Shown here: piece after piece, positions 8,071-15,631 of the stretch
Layout of the letters: each line of letters opens with the position of its first letter
Position numbering within the stretch: position 1 is the stretch's first letter
Assembly (NCBI RefSeq): GCF_019504385.1
Contig: NZ_CP080590.1
Location: 476,001 to 540,000 of the forward strand
Source of the DNA: Devosia salina
GTDB taxonomy: Bacteria > Pseudomonadota > Alphaproteobacteria > Rhizobiales > Devosiaceae
Direction: 5' to 3'
DNA length: 64,000 nucleotides
Program-made: the position numbers and the translations under genes
Notes under the pieces: generated by a model
Seen by the model: the letters and a program-made list of their open reading frames with translations, nothing else
Databases searched by the model: none
Told to the model about the DNA's origin: nothing

Positions 8071-8568
8071 ATGGACAGTGAGAACGGCGCCCGTCAAATC
8101 GCGTGGCAGCTGAATCATGATGCTGCATTGCGGGCGCATGCCCGGGATTCTGACTGGCAAAAGGTTATGCTGGAAAGCGCGTTGAAGTTCGCTGAAGGCG
8201 CGATTAAGGCCATAACGCTTACCACGGGTGGCGCCGTTGTGGTTGGCCTTGCCTTTGTGGGTAGCATTTATGGCTCCGAGCCAATTTTGGCCAAGGCGCT
8301 TGTTGCTCCCGTGTTTCTGTTGGCGGCCAGTGCGGTTTCTGGGGCTATTTGTGCTGCACTTGCTTACGTCGCTCAGTACTTCTACGCACAGGCATCCATG
8401 CGCAAGCTGCACAAGTGGGACCACCCATACGTTGATTCAACGACTGGCGCGGGTTGGCGAAGAGTTGTTGGCGGGATAGCCCACGTACTGGCCGTTGCCG
8501 CAGCCGTAGCGAGCTTTGGCTTCATAATTTGGGGGGGCGTCCTCGCTTGGGGTGTGCTCGCACAGTAG
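8071..8568 (+). CDS. Integral membrane protein of unknown function, atypical composition
   Basis: I do not recognise the family. The 165 residues begin with a polar N terminus (about 1-42) rich in Ala, Gln and charged residues, followed by three likely membrane spans at about 48-68, 75-100 and 137-163, with a basic cytoplasmic-type loop (about 108-132) between the second and third. Codon use stands out: many codons end in T or A (GTT, GCT, CAA, ATT), and by eye GC is markedly lower than in uxaC before it and the kinase after it, which suggests horizontal acquisition. It lies between two same-strand core-like genes with 64 and 80 base gaps. No mobile-element remnant is seen. Function cannot be proposed. 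Confidence 0.75.
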   Translation: MDSENGARQIAWQLNHDAALRAHARDSDWQKVMLESALKFAEGAIKAITLTTGGAVVVGLAFVGSIYGSEPILAKALVAPVFLLAASAVSGAICAALAYVAQYFYAQASMRKLHKWDHPYVDSTTGAGWRRVVGGIAHVLAVAAAVASFGFIIWGGVLAWGVLAQ

Positions 8569-8648
8569 CCGCCCCACTCCCACCATCTTTACCCGCCACC
8601 TGCGTGAGACCCATCGAATCGTTTCTCCGCTTCTGCTCTAATGGCGTC

Positions 8649-9500
8649 ATGGTGAATCAGTCTCCCGTCGAAACGGCGCTCAGTCGCGCCATGATCCGCT
8701 GGTCGCTGACCAAGTCCTCGCCCGTGGCCGAAACGCCGCGCAGCTGGATTTTCCGCGTCGAGCAGAATGGCCGCAACTTCGCGGCCCTGAAAATCCTCAA
8801 GCCCGTCGTCGCCGAGGAGGAGGGCAGGGGGGCTCGCCTCCTGCAATGGTATGCTGGCGATGGTGCGGCCACCGTCTTCGATATCCATGGCGATACCATT
8901 TTCATGGAATGGCTCGACGGCGGCACGCTGGGCGATCCCGTCCGCGCCGGCCGCGACGACGAAGCGACCATCGCCATTGCCACGGTCGTGGCCAGCCTTC
9001 ATCGCCCGCGCGATGGCGAATTGCCCGATCTGCAACCGCTGCGGGAGCGCTTCCAGCCCCTCTTCAAGACCGATGTCCGGGCCTGGCCGCAGACGGCGCG
9101 CGACCTCTATGCGCGCGCCAGCGGCATAGCCCTGCGCCTGTTCGACCGACCCACCGCGCAGCTGCCGCTGCATGGCGACCTGCATCACGACAATATCCTG
9201 TCCTCCGATCGCGGCTGGCTGGCCATCGACCCCAAGGGCGTCCTGGGCGACCCGGCCTATGATCTGGCCAATGTCTTCATCAATCCCAAGCAGGCCAACA
9301 ACATCGCGGCCGATCCGCAGCGCATCGCCGCGCGGGCCGATATCCTGTCCCAGCGTCTGGGCTATCCGCGCAAGCGCATTCTGGGCTGGGCCGCCGCGCA
9401 TGCCGCCCTTTCCGCCTGCTGGGACCTGGCAGAGGGCCAGCCCATCACCGGCCTTCTGGCCTGTCTGCCCAACCTTCTCAGCGCATACGATCAGGCCTGA
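8649..9500 (+). CDS. APH(6)/hydroxyurea-type small-molecule kinase
   Basis: A 283-residue kinase of the aminoglycoside 6-phosphotransferase/hydroxyurea kinase family (PF04655-like). The Brenner motif LHGDLHHDNIL contains the catalytic Asp and the metal-binding Asn, and AIDPKGVLGDPAYDLANVF supplies the metal-binding Asp segment. The N-terminal lobe carries RVEQNGRNFAALKIL with the expected ATP-anchoring Lys. Proteins of this family inactivate streptomycin or hydroxyurea in some hosts, but chromosomal homologues are common in Hyphomicrobiales and a resistance role cannot be inferred. The ATG at 8649 is preferred over longer in-frame starts at 8454 and after because those overlap the previous gene. 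The CAP-domain lipoprotein gene starts six bases after its stop, so the pair may be co-transcribed. Confidence 0.88.
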   Translation: MVNQSPVETALSRAMIRWSLTKSSPVAETPRSWIFRVEQNGRNFAALKILKPVVAEEEGRGARLLQWYAGDGAATVFDIHGDTIFMEWLDGGTLGDPVRAGRDDEATIAIATVVASLHRPRDGELPDLQPLRERFQPLFKTDVRAWPQTARDLYARASGIALRLFDRPTAQLPLHGDLHHDNILSSDRGWLAIDPKGVLGDPAYDLANVFINPKQANNIAADPQRIAARADILSQRLGYPRKRILGWAAAHAALSACWDLAEGQPITGLLACLPNLLSAYDQA

Positions 9501-9505
9501 CCCAA

Positions 9506-10027
9506 TTGTCCAATTCCGCCACGTCCCGCCTTTCGCGTCGTGCCGTCCTCGTTCTCGCGGGCGGCGCCGTGCTCTCGGCTTGCGCCTCCACCATTCCCCC
9601 GCTCCCGGCCAAGGTCTCCGACCGGCCCGAGGATCTGACGCGCGACCAGATCATCTCGACCATCAATGCGGTGCGCCGCGCCAATGGCGCCGGCCCCTGG
9701 GTCTACAATGGCCAGCTCGAGGCGGCCGCCCGCTCCCAGGCCCGGCTCATGGCCAGCAAGGATACCCTCAGCCACAATCTGGGCGTCACCCTGCGCCAGC
9801 GCGTCACCGAGGCGGGCTACCAGCTCGCCGTGGGCGAGAACGTCGCCAAGGGCTACAAGACCCTCCCGGCCACCATCGAGGGCTGGCTGGCCTCGCAGGG
9901 CCACCGCAATACCCTGCTCTCCAACCGCTTCACCGAATTCGGCCTCGCCTTCGCCCGCACCGGCTCGGGCAAGCTCTACTGGGCCCTCATCGCCGGCGGC
10001 CCCTTCGAGGCCTGGGCGCAGGCTTAG
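9506..10027 (+). CDS. CAP/SCP-domain lipoprotein
   Basis: A 173-residue exported protein. The N terminus has a twin-arginine-like SRR followed by a hydrophobic stretch and a lipobox LSAC at about residues 22-25, so it is probably lipidated and anchored in an envelope membrane. Residues about 45-165 form a CAP (cysteine-rich secretory protein/antigen 5/PR-1) domain: INAVRRANGAGPW, the SHNLG and GENVAKGY blocks and WLASQGHRNTLLS are all characteristic. Bacterial CAP proteins are secreted and of mostly unknown activity. The only plausible start is a TTG at 9506, six bases after the preceding kinase stop; the next in-frame Met is deep in the domain. The ribosome site is weak, which fits coupling to the upstream gene. 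Confidence 0.85.
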   Translation: MSNSATSRLSRRAVLVLAGGAVLSACASTIPPLPAKVSDRPEDLTRDQIISTINAVRRANGAGPWVYNGQLEAAARSQARLMASKDTLSHNLGVTLRQRVTEAGYQLAVGENVAKGYKTLPATIEGWLASQGHRNTLLSNRFTEFGLAFARTGSGKLYWALIAGGPFEAWAQA

Positions 10028-10053
10028 GGCCGTAGGTTCATGCTCATCGTCTC

Positions 10054-10115
10054 CCCCTCGCCCCTTGTGAGAGGGACAGATTTTCTGCGTTCAGCAGAAA
10101 ATCAGGGTGAGGGGT
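10054..10115. repeat. Palindromic intergenic repeat (CCCTCGCCCC type)
   Basis: CCCTCGCCCCTTGTGAGAGG begins an element that ends CAGGGTGAGGGG and contains a perfect 10-base-pair hairpin, GATTTTCTGC (10079-10088) with GCAGAAAATC (10094-10103). It lies between the convergent CAP lipoprotein and tlyA genes and could end both transcripts. A looser relative lies at 29977-30023. Confidence 0.65.
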
Positions 10116-10150
10116 TCTCTCAACGCACTGGAAGCCGGGCCGGAAGCGCC

Positions 10151-10885
10151 TCACACCCGCCTAAACACCAGCACCGTCTCGACATTCCCGTCGCCCCCCG
10201 CGATCGGCGAAATGACGGTCTGACGCAGCGCAAACCCCGCGTCCTCGACAAACGCCACCACCGCGCCCAGCGCTCGCTCGCTCGCCGCGGCGTCCGACAC
10301 GATCCCGCCCTTGCCGACAAATTCCCGGCCCACTTCGAACTGCGGTTTATAGAGGATCACCGCCTCGGCCCCGGGGCCGCACAGCGCCAGCGGCGCCGCC
10401 AGCACCTTGGTTAGCGACACAAAGCTCACATCCGAGACCAGGAGGTCGATCGGCTCCGGGATGAGCTCCGGGTCGAGATCGCGTGCATTGGTGCCTTCCA
10501 GGCTCACCACGCGCGGGGCGTGCCGCACGCTTTCATGCAACTGGTCATGCCCCACATCCACGGCGAACACCTTTGCCGCGCCGCGCTCCAGCAGCACCTG
10601 GGTGAACCCGCCCGTCGATGAGCCGACATCGAGGCAGGTCTTGCCCACAACGCTGATGGCGCCGGCCTCAAGCCCGGCAATCAGCTTCAGCGCCGCCCGC
10701 GAGACATAGCTCGAGGCCGGGTCCTCGAGCACGAGCACGTCGTCCTCGCCCACCATCTGGTTGGGCTTTTTCGCAGGCGCGCCATTGACCGACACCGTGC
10801 CGCGCAGGATGGCATCGCGGGCCCGCGCCCGGCTGGGCAGCAGCCCGCGCTGTTCGAGGGCCAGGTCGAGCCGGATACGGCTCAC
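10151..10885 (-). CDS. tlyA: TlyA-family rRNA 2'-O-methyltransferase
   Basis: TlyA methylates the ribose of cytidines in 16S and/or 23S rRNA using S-adenosylmethionine. The 244 residues start with an S4 RNA-binding domain (about 1-60, LDLALEQRGLLPSRARARDAI) and continue with an FtsJ-like Rossmann methyltransferase: LDVGSSTGGFTQVLL is the AdoMet loop, AVDVG the second strand and SDVSFVSL the catalytic region. The start is a GTG at 10885 that overlaps the stop of the SCO1 gene in a GTGA arrangement, so translation is coupled. In many Rhizobiales tlyA follows xseB and dxs; here dxs is absent and a SCO1 gene occupies that slot. Some relatives are haemolysin-annotated, which is not supported here. 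Confidence 0.93.
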   Translation of the reverse strand: MSRIRLDLALEQRGLLPSRARARDAILRGTVSVNGAPAKKPNQMVGEDDVLVLEDPASSYVSRAALKLIAGLEAGAISVVGKTCLDVGSSTGGFTQVLLERGAAKVFAVDVGHDQLHESVRHAPRVVSLEGTNARDLDPELIPEPIDLLVSDVSFVSLTKVLAAPLALCGPGAEAVILYKPQFEVGREFVGKGGIVSDAAASERALGAVVAFVEDAGFALRQTVISPIAGGDGNVETVLVFRRV

Positions 10886-11481
10886 CCCTTGACCAGCCTG
10901 TCGATCTTGGCCAGCGCCGTGTCGCTCGCCTCCTCATAGGCAATCGTGCCTTCGAACGAGCCGTCTTTGTCGATCAGGAAGGTCAGGGCCGTGTGGTTGA
11001 CGAGGTAGAATTCGCTCTCCACGTCGCCGGCCTTTTCCGAGAACACCCCGAAGGCCGCCTTGGCCTTCTCCGTCTCCTCGGGCGTGCCGACAAGCCCGAT
11101 CACGCTCGGGTCGAACCCCTCGACATAGGCCTTGACCATTTCGGTCGTGTCGCGCTCCGGGTCCACCGTCACGAAGATGATGCGCAAATCATCCGCGCTC
11201 AGCCCCAGTTGCGCGCGCCAGGCCGTGGTTTCGGCCAGCGTGGTCGGGCACACATCGGGACAGAACGTATAGCCGAAAAAGATGAGGCTCGGCGTGCCCA
11301 CCAGATCGGCCTGGGTGAAGCTGCCACCCTTGGTCGAGGTCAGGGCGAATTCCTGTCCGTTGATCCCCAGCGGGCGCTGCGGCGGCCGGAACATGTAGAG
11401 CGCCGTCGCCGCGATGGCCGCCACCACCACCAGCACCCACAACACGATGCGGAAATTGCGAAGGGTCGTGTTCGTCGTCAT
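10882..11481 (-). CDS. SCO1/SenC copper chaperone
   Basis: SCO1 proteins deliver copper to the CuA centre of cytochrome c oxidase or act as thiol-disulfide reductases on the periplasmic side of the membrane. The 199 residues have one N-terminal membrane anchor (about 13-32, FRIVLWVLVVVAAIAATALY) and a thioredoxin-fold domain with the copper-binding CPDVC (CXXXC) after FFGYTF, and the distal conserved His in NHTALTFLID. All copper ligands are present. The ATG at 11481 (MTTNTT) is preferred over an upstream start at 11517. No cytochrome oxidase genes are near. The gene lies between xseB and tlyA and overlaps tlyA by four bases. Confidence 0.93.
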   Translation of the reverse strand: MTTNTTLRNFRIVLWVLVVVAAIAATALYMFRPPQRPLGINGQEFALTSTKGGSFTQADLVGTPSLIFFGYTFCPDVCPTTLAETTAWRAQLGLSADDLRIIFVTVDPERDTTEMVKAYVEGFDPSVIGLVGTPEETEKAKAAFGVFSEKAGDVESEFYLVNHTALTFLIDKDGSFEGTIAYEEASDTALAKIDRLVKG

Positions 11482-11525
11482 GAGCGGTCCGTACTGCCTC
11501 GATCGTTCAACTTCCACCGGACGAA

Positions 11526-11593
11526 CACCTCCCCCTTGATGGGGGAGGTAGCAAAGCTTGGCCGCAAGGCCATAGCGCAGCTAGGAGGGGGTG
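11526..11593. repeat. Family A intergenic repeat, copy 3
   Basis: CACCTCCCCC palindrome, then a variable middle, then GCGCAGCTAGGAGGGGGTG; clearly the same element as 3551-3620 with several substitutions in the middle. It separates xseB from the SCO1 gene on the same strand, so it sits inside a putative operon and could attenuate read-through. Confidence 0.8.
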
Positions 11594-11612
11594 TCGTCCT
11601 TGCCGAGCTGCC

Positions 11613-11864
11613 TCAGCCAGCGTCCAGCGGCTCGGTACCGGTGGCGCGACCCTCGCGATTGAGCGTGATTTTCTCGATCCGCGCCTCGGCCGTCTTGAGC
11701 AGGGTCTCGCAATGCGCCTTCAGCGCTTCGCCGCGCTCATAGATGGCGATGGATTCGGCCAGCGGCGCCTTGCCGCTTTCGAGCTTGGCAACGATCTGTT
11801 CGAGCTGTTCCAGCGCCGCCTCGAAGCTCAGTGTCTTGACGTCGTCATGTGCTGTCTCGGCCAT
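11613..11864 (-). CDS. xseB: Exodeoxyribonuclease VII small subunit
   Basis: XseB is the small helical subunit that coats the catalytic XseA subunit of exonuclease VII, which degrades single-stranded DNA to oligonucleotides. The 83 residues contain the family core [20 protein letters not shown] and the second helix [25 protein letters not shown]. Length is normal. It follows the histone-deacetylase-like gene (31 bases between them) on the same strand, a pairing common in Rhizobiales. A family A repeat separates it from the downstream SCO1 gene. xseA is not in the window. Confidence 0.93.
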   Translation of the reverse strand: MAETAHDDVKTLSFEAALEQLEQIVAKLESGKAPLAESIAIYERGEALKAHCETLLKTAEARIEKITLNREGRATGTEPLDAG

Positions 11865-11895
11865 TGTCGTCCCGCTCGTTCAGAATGCGTTCATT

Positions 11896-12822
11896 TCAGT
11901 ACCCCTGGAGGGTCGCCACGTGTTGGCGCACACCCCCGGCGAGCCCCTTGAGGTCATAGCCACCTTCGAGCAGCGACACAATCCGGTTGCCGCACCGCCG
12001 CCCCGCCACCTCCATCAACTTCCCCGTGACCCAGGCAAAATCCTCGTCCACCCATTCCAGCTGCGCCAGTGGATCGCGGATATGCGCGTCAAATCCCGCC
12101 GAGATCAGCAGCAGGTCCGGCGCGAAATTGTCCAGCGCCGGCAACAGGATATCGTCATAGGCTGCCCGCATTTCAGCGCCCCCCGAATGGGGCGCCAGCG
12201 CCGCATTGACGATATTGCCCACCCCGGTCTCGCTCGGCTTCCCGGTGCCTGGATAAAGCGGCATCTGGTGGCTCGAGGCGTAAAGAACGCTTGGATCATC
12301 CTTGAAGATGTCCTGTGTTCCATTGCCGTGATGCACGTCGAAATCGACGATCGCCACCCGCTCGGCCCCATATTTCCGCTGCGCCTCCCGCGCCACGACG
12401 GCAATGGTGTTGATGAGGCAAAACCCCATGGGCGTTGAGATTTCCGCGTGGTGACCGGGCGGGCGAATGGCGCAGAAGGCGTTGTCGACCTCGCCCAGCA
12501 GCACAGCGTCGAGACCCGCCAATGCCCCGCCCAGCGCCGTCGCGACGACGTCCAGCGAGCCATCGGAAACGAAAGTATCGGCGTCGAGCTGGCCGATGCC
12601 CTCTGCCGGCCGCGCGTCGCGCAGGCGTCCCAGATAGCGGCTGTCATGCACCAGTTCGGCCAGCATCAGGTCGCCATAGGGCGCATTGCGGCGCTTGAGC
12701 GCTGCGAAACGCGACCCGGCCAGTGCGGCCTCGACGGCGCGAATGCGGTCGGCGCATTCGGGATGGCCTTGCGGGGTCTGGTGGTCGGCGAAATTGGGCT
12801 GGCTGACCAATAGCGTCGTCAA
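11896..12822 (-). CDS. Histone-deacetylase-like zinc amidohydrolase
   Basis: A 308-residue member of the arginase/deacetylase superfamily (HDAC, AcuC, acetylpolyamine amidohydrolase group), which removes acyl groups from amines such as acetylated lysines or polyamines. The catalytic features are intact: RPPGHHAE with the paired His, DFDVHHGNGTQ with zinc ligands Asp and His, SAGFDAH with the second Asp, and the terminal LEGGYDL with the catalytic Tyr. No ATG fits; a TTG at 12822 gives the usual N terminus TTLLVSQPNFADHQTP and has GGAG six bases upstream, so it is chosen. The longer frame running through the opposite-strand gene is spurious. It is followed by xseB, suggesting a shared transcript. 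The natural substrate is not known. Confidence 0.92.
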   Translation of the reverse strand: MTTLLVSQPNFADHQTPQGHPECADRIRAVEAALAGSRFAALKRRNAPYGDLMLAELVHDSRYLGRLRDARPAEGIGQLDADTFVSDGSLDVVATALGGALAGLDAVLLGEVDNAFCAIRPPGHHAEISTPMGFCLINTIAVVAREAQRKYGAERVAIVDFDVHHGNGTQDIFKDDPSVLYASSHQMPLYPGTGKPSETGVGNIVNAALAPHSGGAEMRAAYDDILLPALDNFAPDLLLISAGFDAHIRDPLAQLEWVDEDFAWVTGKLMEVAGRRCGNRIVSLLEGGYDLKGLAGGVRQHVATLQGY

Positions 12823-12885
12823 GGGGCTCTCCAGGTTGCGTTGCCCGTCTTGACGCGGGCCGGGCCTGTTGTCAAACACCGGCTC

Positions 12886-13824
12886 ATGACCGTGATAGAC
12901 CATCAAGCCATCGAGGACGCCGCCGCGCTGCTGCGCGCGGGGCAGCTTTGCGCCTTTCCCACCGAGACGGTCTATGGTCTGGGTGCCGATGCCACCGATC
13001 CCGATGCGGTCCTCTCGATCTATGAGACCAAGGGCCGGCCGCGCTTCAATCCGCTGATCGTGCATTGCGCCGATCTGGCCATGGCCGAGCGCCTGGCGAA
13101 CTTCTCGCCGCTGGCCCGTCGCCTGGCGGAGGCCTTCTGGCCCGGCCCGTTGAGCCTCGTCCTCCCGCTGCGGCCGGGCCATGGGCTGGCCGATGTCGCC
13201 ACTGCGGGCCTCGACACGGTGGCGCTGCGCGTGCCGGACCACCCCGTGGCGCTGGCCCTGCTGCGTGCGGCCGATCGCCCTCTGGCGGCGCCGTCGGCCA
13301 ACCCATCCGGCAAGCTGTCGCCCACCACGGCCGAACAGGTCCGCAAGGGATTTGGCGGGGCCGTGCCGGTGCTCGATGGCGGCCCCTGCAAGTCCGGTGT
13401 GGAATCTACCATTCTGGCCATCGATGGGGATCGGATCGTCCAGCTGCGCGCCGGCGCCCTGGCGCGGAGCGAGATCGAGACGCGGTTGGGCCTGCCGGTC
13501 GAGCAGGCGGCAGAAGGGGCCGCGATTTCGGCTCCCGGCATGTTGCTCAGCCACTACGCGCCCAACGCCAATATGCGGCTCAACACCGCGCCCATGCCCG
13601 GCGAGGCCTATCTGGCCTTTGGCGCCCCGGCGCCGCACAACAGCCTCGTGCGCAACCTGTCCGAAACCGGCGACCTGCACGAGGCCGCCCGCAATCTCTT
13701 TTCCATGTTGCATGAGCTCGACGCCACGGGAGCGCCAATGATTGCCGTCGCCCCGATCCCCGAAACGGGCCTGGGCGAAGCCATCAATGATCGGTTGCGG
13801 CGAGCGGCGGCCCCCAGGAACTGA
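12886..13824 (+). CDS. L-threonylcarbamoyladenylate synthase, Sua5 type
   Basis: Makes threonylcarbamoyl-AMP from threonine, bicarbonate and ATP, the precursor for t6A at position 37 of ANN-decoding tRNAs. The 312 residues contain a TsaC/YrdC domain (about 5-195) with GQLCAFPTETVYGLGADA, YETKGRPRFNPLIVH and the SANPSG block, and a C-terminal Sua5 domain (about 210-310) introduced by SPGM-like SAPGMLLSHYAPNA. The two-domain form makes this a Sua5 rather than the shorter TsaC. ATG at 12886 is preferred; the frame can extend to 12841 but without a better start. It is divergent from the deacetylase-like gene with 63 bases between start codons, so the two promoters lie close together. Confidence 0.94.
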   Translation: MTVIDHQAIEDAAALLRAGQLCAFPTETVYGLGADATDPDAVLSIYETKGRPRFNPLIVHCADLAMAERLANFSPLARRLAEAFWPGPLSLVLPLRPGHGLADVATAGLDTVALRVPDHPVALALLRAADRPLAAPSANPSGKLSPTTAEQVRKGFGGAVPVLDGGPCKSGVESTILAIDGDRIVQLRAGALARSEIETRLGLPVEQAAEGAAISAPGMLLSHYAPNANMRLNTAPMPGEAYLAFGAPAPHNSLVRNLSETGDLHEAARNLFSMLHELDATGAPMIAVAPIPETGLGEAINDRLRRAAAPRN

Positions 13825-13861
13825 GGGGAGCAGGACGCGTCAACGCCGCTCCGGGCCCCGC

Positions 13862-14812
13862 CTAGTCGCGCACCTTGTAGGGCTTCTGGTCGCGCATGAA
13901 ACGTGCCAGGGCCTCGAGGTCGGCATCCCCGCCGGGTGGCAGCACCACGCGGATATTCACATAGAGGTCGCCATCGCCATAAAGGCCCTTGCCCTTGAGG
14001 CGCAGGGCCTTTGCGGTATCCACGCCCGGGGGCAGGGTCAGTTCCACCGAACCGTCCAGCGTCGGCACCCTCACCTTGGCACCCAGCACCGCTTCGTAAA
14101 GCGTCACCGGCACATCGGTGCGAATGTCATGGCCGTCCTTACGGAAGGTCTTCGACTTCTCAAAGCGCACGGTCACCAGAGCATCGCCCGGCTCGCCATA
14201 GGGACTGGGCGAGCCCTGGCCCTTGAGGCGGATCTGCTGGCCTTCCTCGACCTTGTCGGGAAGCTTGACCGACAGCACCTTGCCCGAGGGCATGCGCACC
14301 GGCACTGAGGCGGCCTTGTGCGCGTCCTCCAGCGAAACGGCAACATTGACGACGATGTCGTCGCCCTTGCCCATGCGGGCTCCCGCCCCGCCTGCGGTAG
14401 CACCGGCAAACGGGTCCCATTGGGCGCCGCCGGCCGACGTCCGTGCTCCGCCGCGCGGCTGACCGCCAAAACCGCTCATGAACTCCTTGAGGATGTCTTC
14501 GGCTGAAAAGCCACCTGCACCGGGGCCGGCACCCGGGCGCGCGCCAGCACGGCCGCCGCCAAAGCCATTGCCGAAACCGGCAAAGCGCGGATTGCCCTCC
14601 GCGTCGATCTCGCCGCGGTCGAACTGTCCGCGCTTGTCCTTGTCGCTGAGCAGGTCATAGGCGTGGGTTGCCTCGGCGAACTTGCCGTGCGCCGTAGGGT
14701 CGTCAGGATTCTGGTCAGGGTGGTACTTCTTGGCCAGCTTGCGATAGGCGGACTTGATGTCCTTCTCGCTTGCGGACCGCGTCACCCCAAGTACGGTGTA
14801 AGGATCGCGCAT
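13862..14812 (-). CDS. DnaJ-class co-chaperone without zinc finger (CbpA-like)
   Basis: A Hsp40 co-chaperone that stimulates DnaK ATPase. The 316 residues hold an N-terminal J domain (about 3-70) with the HPD motif in YHPDQNP, a Gly/Phe/Ala-rich linker (about 80-150) and a C-terminal substrate-binding region with two beta domains (about 155-310, VSLEDAHKAAS to GDLYVNIRVVLP). The four CXXCXGXG zinc repeats of true DnaJ are absent, so it is a class B, CbpA-like protein. The ATG at 14812 gives MRDPYTVLGV, the usual J-domain start; a TTG three codons upstream is less likely. It is convergent with sua5 and divergent from pdxH, so it is transcribed alone. Confidence 0.93.
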   Translation of the reverse strand: MRDPYTVLGVTRSASEKDIKSAYRKLAKKYHPDQNPDDPTAHGKFAEATHAYDLLSDKDKRGQFDRGEIDAEGNPRFAGFGNGFGGGRAGARPGAGPGAGGFSAEDILKEFMSGFGGQPRGGARTSAGGAQWDPFAGATAGGAGARMGKGDDIVVNVAVSLEDAHKAASVPVRMPSGKVLSVKLPDKVEEGQQIRLKGQGSPSPYGEPGDALVTVRFEKSKTFRKDGHDIRTDVPVTLYEAVLGAKVRVPTLDGSVELTLPPGVDTAKALRLKGKGLYGDGDLYVNIRVVLPPGGDADLEALARFMRDQKPYKVRD

Positions 14813-14924
14813 AGGGTCCAATCTTTGATCTGGGGCATTGTTCGCCCCGTACTTGAAGTCCTATATGGCCACGCCCCCGGCCCTTGTCCAGTTATGGCGC
14901 GGGCAACGCGCAGGAAATATCGAT

Positions 14925-15554
14925 ATGCTGCAGACCCTCACCGAACGGCTCTTTGACGATAGCGACCGCTCCGATCTCGATCCCTTTGCCATCTTCGAGG
15001 AATGGTATGCGCTGGCTCAGGAGAGCGAGCCAAACGATCCGCATGCCATGGCGTTGGCGACCGCCGACGAGACTGGCCTGCCCGATGTGCGCATGGTGCT
15101 GCTCAACCGGCGTGACGCCCGGGGCTTCTGTTTCTTCACCAATTTCGAAAGCGCCAAGGGCCAGCAGCTCCTGGCCAACCCCCAGGCGGCCATGGTCATG
15201 CACTGGAAGAGCCTTCGGCGCCAGGTGCGGATGCGGGGCAGTGTTGAGGTGGTGACGCCCGAGGACGCGGACGCCTATTTTGCCTCCCGCCCCCGGGGCA
15301 GCCAGGTGGCCTCTTCGGTGTCCCTGCAGTCGCGCCCGCTCGCCTCCCGCGCGCAGTTGATTGCGGAGGTTGACGAAATGGGCGGCCGGGTGCGCGAGGG
15401 CGATGTGGTCCGCCCCCCGCACTGGTCAGGCTTCCGGCTGGTGCCGACGTCCATCGAGTTCTGGAAGGATGGCGAGTTCCGCCTGCATGATCGGGTTCGC
15501 TTCACCCGCACCAGCCCCGTCGACGTCTGGGCCAGCGTCAGGCTCTATCCTTGA
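14925..15554 (+). CDS. pdxH: Pyridoxamine 5'-phosphate oxidase
   Basis: PdxH is the FMN enzyme that oxidises pyridoxine or pyridoxamine phosphate to pyridoxal phosphate. From the ATG at 14925 it encodes 209 residues, the normal length; AGGA lies nine bases upstream. Upstream in-frame starts (14838, 14865) would add 20-29 residues not expected in the family. Key blocks are FEEWYALAQESEPNDPHAM, LPDVRMVLLNRRD, FFTNFESAKGQQL, the FMN/substrate segment SRPRGSQ and the C-terminal FWKDGEFRLHDRVRF with a final RLYP. All are typical. It is divergent from the DnaJ-class gene with about 110 bases between starts; nothing else of B6 metabolism is nearby. Confidence 0.95.
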   Translation: MLQTLTERLFDDSDRSDLDPFAIFEEWYALAQESEPNDPHAMALATADETGLPDVRMVLLNRRDARGFCFFTNFESAKGQQLLANPQAAMVMHWKSLRRQVRMRGSVEVVTPEDADAYFASRPRGSQVASSVSLQSRPLASRAQLIAEVDEMGGRVREGDVVRPPHWSGFRLVPTSIEFWKDGEFRLHDRVRFTRTSPVDVWASVRLYP

Positions 15555-15631
15555 GGCCTTCCGGCGCTATTATTCAAACAAGCGAAAGACCTTGCCGTTA
15601 TTGTCGGCCCCGGTCAGGGGATTGAGACTTC

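Noticed and set aside
8649..9500. Antibiotic-resistance gene
   Set aside because: The kinase fold is APH(6)-like, but such genes are common on chromosomes of this order and nothing here (mobile element, cassette) suggests acquired resistance.
11896..13713. A single 605-residue protein including the deacetylase-like domain
   Set aside because: The first half is antisense to sua5. The deacetylase domain starts cleanly at a TTG with GGAG upstream at 12822.
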